Source: Alphaproteobacteria bacterium (GTDB taxonomy: Bacteria > Pseudomonadota > Alphaproteobacteria > Rhizobiales > Hyphomicrobiaceae). Taken from it: 7,943 nucleotides of DNA. The DNA is taken from NCBI GenBank assembly GCA_005888525.1, contig VBAB01000089.1, positions 1 through 7,943 of the forward strand, in the 5' to 3' direction. Shown one piece after another: positions 5,312 to 7,943 of this stretch. Under the pieces are notes generated by a model that was not told where the DNA came from, did no database searches, and saw only the letters and a list, made by a program, of their open reading frames with translations. Every line of letters starts with the position of its first letter. Positions within the stretch are counted from its first letter, which is position 1. Made by a program: the position numbers and the translations under genes.

Positions 5312-6155
5312 GAACGACTCATCGAAGCCCAATGCAGCCGTCACCGTCGGCGATGTGACGTTCGGCAACGAGCGGCCGATCGCAGTGTTTGCCGGGCCCT
5401 GTCAAATGGAAAGCCGCGCGCACGCGCTCGAGATGGCGACGGCGCTGAAGGAGATCGCGGGTCGGCTCGGCGTCGGCCTCGTCTACAAGACGTCTTTCGA
5501 CAAGGCCAACCGCACCAGCCTATCCGGCAAACGCGGCATCGGCCTCGACGGCGCACTTGCCGTGTTCGCGGAGATCCGCGAGACGCTCGGGCTGCCGGTC
5601 GTCACCGACGTGCACGAGGCCGGCCAGTGCGCGCGTGTCGCCGAGGTGGTGGACGTGCTGCAGATCCCGGCCTTCCTGTGCCGCCAGACCGACCTCCTCA
5701 TTGCGGCCGCCAAGACGGGGCGCGTCGTGAAGGTGAAGAAGGGCCAGTTCCTGGCGCCCTGGGACATGGCCAACGTGGTCGCCAAGATCACCGGCAGCGG
5801 CAATCCCAACGTGCTGGTGACGGAGCGAGGTGCCTCGTTCGGCTACAACACGCTGGTGGTCGACATGCGCTCGCTGCCGATCATGGCCGAGATCGGCTGT
5901 CCGGTGATCTTCGATGCAACGCATGCCGTACAGCAGCCGGGCGGACAGGGTACCTACTCCGGCGGAGACCGGCGCTTCGTGCCGCCCCTGGCGCGCGCGG
6001 CGGTGGCAGTGGGCGTGGCCGGGCTCTTCATCGAGACGCACCAGGACCCCGACCGCGCTCCCTCCGACGGCCCCAACATGGTGCCGCTGCGCGAGTTCGA
6101 AGGCCTGATCGCCGAGCTGATGGCCATCGACGCGGTGGTGAAGGGCAAGCGCTAG
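5310..6155 (+). CDS. kdsA: 3-deoxy-D-manno-octulosonate 8-phosphate synthase
   Basis: This 281-residue cytoplasmic enzyme condenses phosphoenolpyruvate with D-arabinose 5-phosphate to give Kdo 8-phosphate, an essential step towards the inner core of lipopolysaccharide. Family motifs are intact: AGPCQMES (28-35), YKTSFDKANRTS (59-70), TDVHE (99-103), KGQFLAPWDM (144-153), TERGASFGYN (171-180), FDATHAVQQPGG (201-212) and HQDPD-x-APSDGPN (244-256). The residues at C31, H205, E242 and D253 match, with identical spacing, the metal ligands of the Aquifex enzyme (C11, H185, E222, D233). This is therefore the metal-dependent class rather than the E. coli type, which has Asn at the Cys position. Length is normal. 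AAGG (5301-5304) five bases before the ATG is a short ribosome binding site. In many proteobacteria kdsA sits near pyrG and eno; that neighbourhood is not seen here. Confidence 0.97.
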   Translation: MNDSSKPNAAVTVGDVTFGNERPIAVFAGPCQMESRAHALEMATALKEIAGRLGVGLVYKTSFDKANRTSLSGKRGIGLDGALAVFAEIRETLGLPVVTDVHEAGQCARVAEVVDVLQIPAFLCRQTDLLIAAAKTGRVVKVKKGQFLAPWDMANVVAKITGSGNPNVLVTERGASFGYNTLVVDMRSLPIMAEIGCPVIFDATHAVQQPGGQGTYSGGDRRFVPPLARAAVAVGVAGLFIETHQDPDRAPSDGPNMVPLREFEGLIAELMAIDAVVKGKR

Positions 6156-6243
6156 CCCATTGCCTTGCCGCCGCCGGATTTGCCGATGCAAACGCGTTCA
6201 CCTAGATAGGCTAATGGGGCGCTGTGAAAGGTGTGGTGTTGTC

Positions 6244-6849
6244 ATGGTCCGGCCTCGAGATGCTTGGTGCTTGGGGGTCGTAACGGTGATGGCCCTGCTG
6301 CTCATGCAGGGCGCGGCCTCTGCGCGTGGCGGCCATTCGCACCGTCACATGGGCGCCAGCGCGCCGCCGGCCGCCGTCCAGCTCGGAACCGTGCAGGCGC
6401 AACAGGCTTTGGCGCCATTGGCAGCATCGGCGGCCGCGACCGCGACAACGTCGGCGCCAACCTCGAGCATCAAGGCTGTATCGACTCTCCCTGCTGCTCC
6501 AGTCCCACCCCCGCCGACCCCCGCATCCGCGATCGGAGCGCCCGCGCCCCAATTGCAATCCATAGCGCCGCTGCCACCGCCGATTGCGACCACGACCCCG
6601 ACCGCGGGAGGCACCGCGAGAACGGATACAATGTCCTCGCCGGCCTCTTCCAGCACCAGCCCGACCGAGGCTGCCCCCAGCACTGCCGGCGGCGGCGGCA
6701 AGAGCCTGCAAGACTGCATGGCGTATTGGGACCGCGACACGCATATGACGAAGGCCGACTGGAAGGCAGCCTGCGCGCGCTCGATCAACAGGCTCGCCGA
6801 TCTCAAGCTGGAGGCCGTGGGCCTCGGCCCTGCGAAAAGCAAACCGTGA
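6244..6849 (+). CDS. Exported Ala/Pro/Thr-rich protein, conserved C-terminus
   Basis: This protein of about 201 residues has three parts. The first is a signal peptide (DAWCLGVVTVMALLLMQGAASARG, residues about 6-29). The second is a His-rich patch (GGHSHRHMG) and a long low-complexity region of Ala, Pro, Thr and Ser to about residue 150. The third is a compact C-terminal segment SLQDCMAYWDRDTHMTKADW followed by KAACARSINRL. The last part has a DCM-x-x-WD-x-x-THM-x-K-x-x-W-x-x-x-C-x-R pattern, with two cysteines that could form a disulfide in the periplasm. I have a memory of similar short C-terminal segments in Hyphomicrobiales hypothetical proteins, but no function. Start choice is uncertain: ATG 6244 has GAAAGG (6226-6231) twelve bases upstream. 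ATG 6214 would add ten residues (MGRCERCGVV) with poorer spacing. It starts 88 bases after kdsA. Confidence 0.75.
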   Translation: MVRPRDAWCLGVVTVMALLLMQGAASARGGHSHRHMGASAPPAAVQLGTVQAQQALAPLAASAAATATTSAPTSSIKAVSTLPAAPVPPPPTPASAIGAPAPQLQSIAPLPPPIATTTPTAGGTARTDTMSSPASSSTSPTEAAPSTAGGGGKSLQDCMAYWDRDTHMTKADWKAACARSINRLADLKLEAVGLGPAKSKP

Positions 6850-6876
6850 AACGGTGCCCGGCACGTTGAAACAGCG

Positions 6877-6896
6877 GCGCGCGCCCTCGCGCGCGC
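6877..6896. terminator. GC hairpin between convergent genes
   Basis: Two 8-base GCGCGCGC arms (6877-6884 and 6889-6896) pair perfectly around the loop CCTC. It lies about 28 bases after the stop of the plus-strand exported protein and 35 bases after that of the minus-strand lipoprotein. It may serve as a shared transcription end for both. There is no T-run on the plus side and only a short GTTTC on the minus side, so termination efficiency is uncertain. Confidence 0.5.
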
Positions 6897-6930
6897 AGAT
6901 TGGCGACAACCCAGTTTGCTTGGTTGCGCT

Positions 6931-7575
6931 CTAGCCGGCGCCGGGAGTGCCGCGATCGAAGCCGACGTAGACCTCGAACTCGGCGGGACGGGCGCCTTCG
7001 GGCACCGTGAAGGTGATCGTGCGCACGAACGAGAAATAGCCGATGGGCTTCTCGACCGCGACATCGACGTCGACCTTGACGCTGTCGGTCACCACCTTCT
7101 CGCGCCTGGCGTCGGTCACGAAGACGTTGAGCGGCAGGGTCACGCGGCCCGTCCGGCCCTTCGGCCCCAGCAGGACACGCCCAGAGAAGCCGTACTTGAC
7201 GGTGATGCGGCCGGGCTCCATCTGGCACTCGCGCGCGGTCTTGGTAATCTCGCCGCGGTGCATTACGGCGAGGCCATCGCCAACCTTGCCCGGCTCGTAG
7301 ATGGTCACGTAGCCTTCGCGCGACCACACCTGGAAGCGGGGGCAGCCGTGCGCGACGTCCAAACCGATGCTGCCGGTCGTTACGGCATCGGTCTTGGCTG
7401 CGGCCAGGAGTTGGTCCTCGCTGACGGTGGCGACCTCGGTCTTCGCCTTCTCGCCGCCGCCGAACCAGCCCCCGCCGATGCCCGACGTCAGCGACGACAT
7501 GCTGCATCCGGCAAGCGCGGCCACCAGGGCGCACCCCGCGATGCAGACTATGGTTCTACGTGTCGATTGCGTCAC
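6931..7575 (-). CDS. Putative lipoprotein of unknown function
   Basis: This 214-residue envelope protein has a lipoprotein signal: basic TRR, hydrophobic core, then LAGC at residues 21-24, so C24 is the lipidated cysteine. A Gly-rich linker (SGIGGGWFGGGEK) follows. The rest looks like a beta-sandwich of alternating strands: GRITVKYGFSGRVLLGPKG, VTLPLNVFVTDARREKV, VKVDVDVAVEK and FVRTITFTVPEG. C78 (AHGCPRF) and C117 (ARECQM) could form a disulfide. The start is GTG (complement at 7573-7575), with AAGGG about five bases upstream on the minus strand; no ATG fits the signal peptide. It is convergent with the exported protein on its left and divergent from ispH on its right. I recognise the general type (conserved alphaproteobacterial hypothetical lipoprotein) but no function. 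Confidence 0.83.
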   Translation of the reverse strand: MTQSTRRTIVCIAGCALVAALAGCSMSSLTSGIGGGWFGGGEKAKTEVATVSEDQLLAAAKTDAVTTGSIGLDVAHGCPRFQVWSREGYVTIYEPGKVGDGLAVMHRGEITKTARECQMEPGRITVKYGFSGRVLLGPKGRTGRVTLPLNVFVTDARREKVVTDSVKVDVDVAVEKPIGYFSFVRTITFTVPEGARPAEFEVYVGFDRGTPGAG

Positions 7576-7750
7576 GACGCCCTTGTCCGAACACTTGCCC
7601 GGCCTCTCGTGGACCGTTATTCCCTAAGCCTTCGAGCCTTGTCGGCGCCTACTGGCCATTGTCCGGCGAATCAACTGTAGCATCCGGAAAGCTCGACGGC
7701 CAAGACACGCACCGCGAACCTAAAGTGAACACTCGAGCGCCATCCACCCC
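7576..7750. other. Divergent intergenic region before ispH
   Basis: These 175 bases must hold the promoters of both the lipoprotein (-) and ispH (+), unless ispH is driven from elsewhere. I looked for -35/-10 pairs with 16-18 base spacing in both directions and found none that I would call. No clear Shine-Dalgarno precedes the ispH ATG; the bases just before it are pyrimidine-rich (CCATCCACCCC). Confidence 0.4.
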
Positions 7751-7943
7751 ATGGCCCATCCCGACCCCAGCACACCCGCGCGCCCTGCCCTGAAGATCCT
7801 GCTGACGGCTCCGCGCGGTTTCTGTGCGGGCGTCGACAGGGCGATCAAGATCGTCGAGATGGCGCTGCAGAAGTTCGGAGCGCCCGTCTATGTGCGCCAC
7901 GAGATCGTCCATAACCGCCACGTCGTGGACACACTCAAGGACA
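7751..7943 (+). CDS. ispH: 4-hydroxy-3-methylbut-2-enyl diphosphate reductase, N-terminal part
   Basis: Only the first 64 codons lie in the window and the reading frame is open at the right edge. IspH (LytB) reduces HMBPP to IPP and DMAPP, the last step of the MEP isoprenoid pathway, with a 4Fe-4S cluster in the cytoplasm. The visible part contains APRGFCAGVDRAI, where C25 matches the first cluster cysteine (E. coli C12). It also has VYVRHEIVHNRHVV, where H54 matches the substrate-binding His41; both are offset by the same 13 residues. Those 13 extra N-terminal residues (MAHPDPSTPARPA) are Pro-rich and unconserved. There is no strong ribosome binding site before the ATG, so the exact start is slightly uncertain. 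Confidence 0.95.
   Translation, partial: MAHPDPSTPARPALKILLTAPRGFCAGVDRAIKIVEMALQKFGAPVYVRHEIVHNRHVVDTLKD

Noticed and set aside
6155..6218. CCCATT/AATGGG pairing as a kdsA terminator
   Set aside because: It has only six paired bases around a loop of about 50 bases, too weak to call.
6345..7064. Minus-strand frame of 239 codons across the exported Ala/Pro-rich protein and the lipoprotein end
   Set aside because: It crosses two genes on opposite strands and their shared hairpin, and its product is compositionally biased without motifs. The plus-strand frame has a signal peptide and a patterned C-terminus.
1..7943. tRNA genes, prophage, toxin-antitoxin or defence system
   Set aside because: I read all intergenic regions on both strands and saw no tRNA-like arms with a T-loop, no integrase or transposase, and no toxin-antitoxin-like overlapping small gene pair. 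The one coupled pair encodes a secreted and a membrane protein.

Overview
The window is GC-rich chromosomal DNA with dense genes, Shine-Dalgarno-led starts and protein types common in Alphaproteobacteria. The best guess is a Hyphomicrobiales (Bradyrhizobium/Xanthobacteraceae-like) bacterium. KdsA implies a Gram-negative envelope with Kdo-containing lipopolysaccharide. The taxonomic call is inference from gene content and composition, not from a marker search.

Layout, left to right: a Tat-exported MBL-fold hydrolase (14-997, +); a two-domain NIPSNAP protein (1172-1807, +); a pair of compact palindromes (1812-1897); an HU-family DNA-binding protein with its terminator (2037-2363, -); an unrecognised lipoprotein (2663-3511, -); a GFA/CENP-V-type zinc protein (3779-4279, +); a split palindromic repeat; a coupled pair encoding a small exported DUF6152-like protein and a four-helix DUF6644-like membrane protein (4372-4722 and 4722-5213, +); a second split palindromic repeat; kdsA (5310-6155, +); an exported Ala/Pro/Thr-rich protein (6244-6849, +); a convergent lipoprotein (6931-7575, -); and the first 64 codons of ispH (7751 to the window end, +).

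The genes do not form one pathway. kdsA (Kdo synthesis) and ispH (last step of the MEP isoprenoid pathway) are core housekeeping genes. The rest are accessory or envelope proteins, four or five of them exported. The only tight functional unit visible is the DUF6152/DUF6644 pair, whose stop and start codons overlap.

The most notable non-coding signal is a repeat family built on the core GTCAGAC, extended to GGTCAGACC at two of the loci. It occurs at three loci, each starting within 0-6 bases of the stop codon of the upstream gene. A second, unrelated short inverted repeat built on GTTGGGTC lies after the MBL gene. I found no CRISPR array, tRNA, rRNA, transposase, phage gene or defence system, and no convincing new multi-gene system. 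The findings are modest and concern repeats, uncharacterised exported proteins and details of gene starts.
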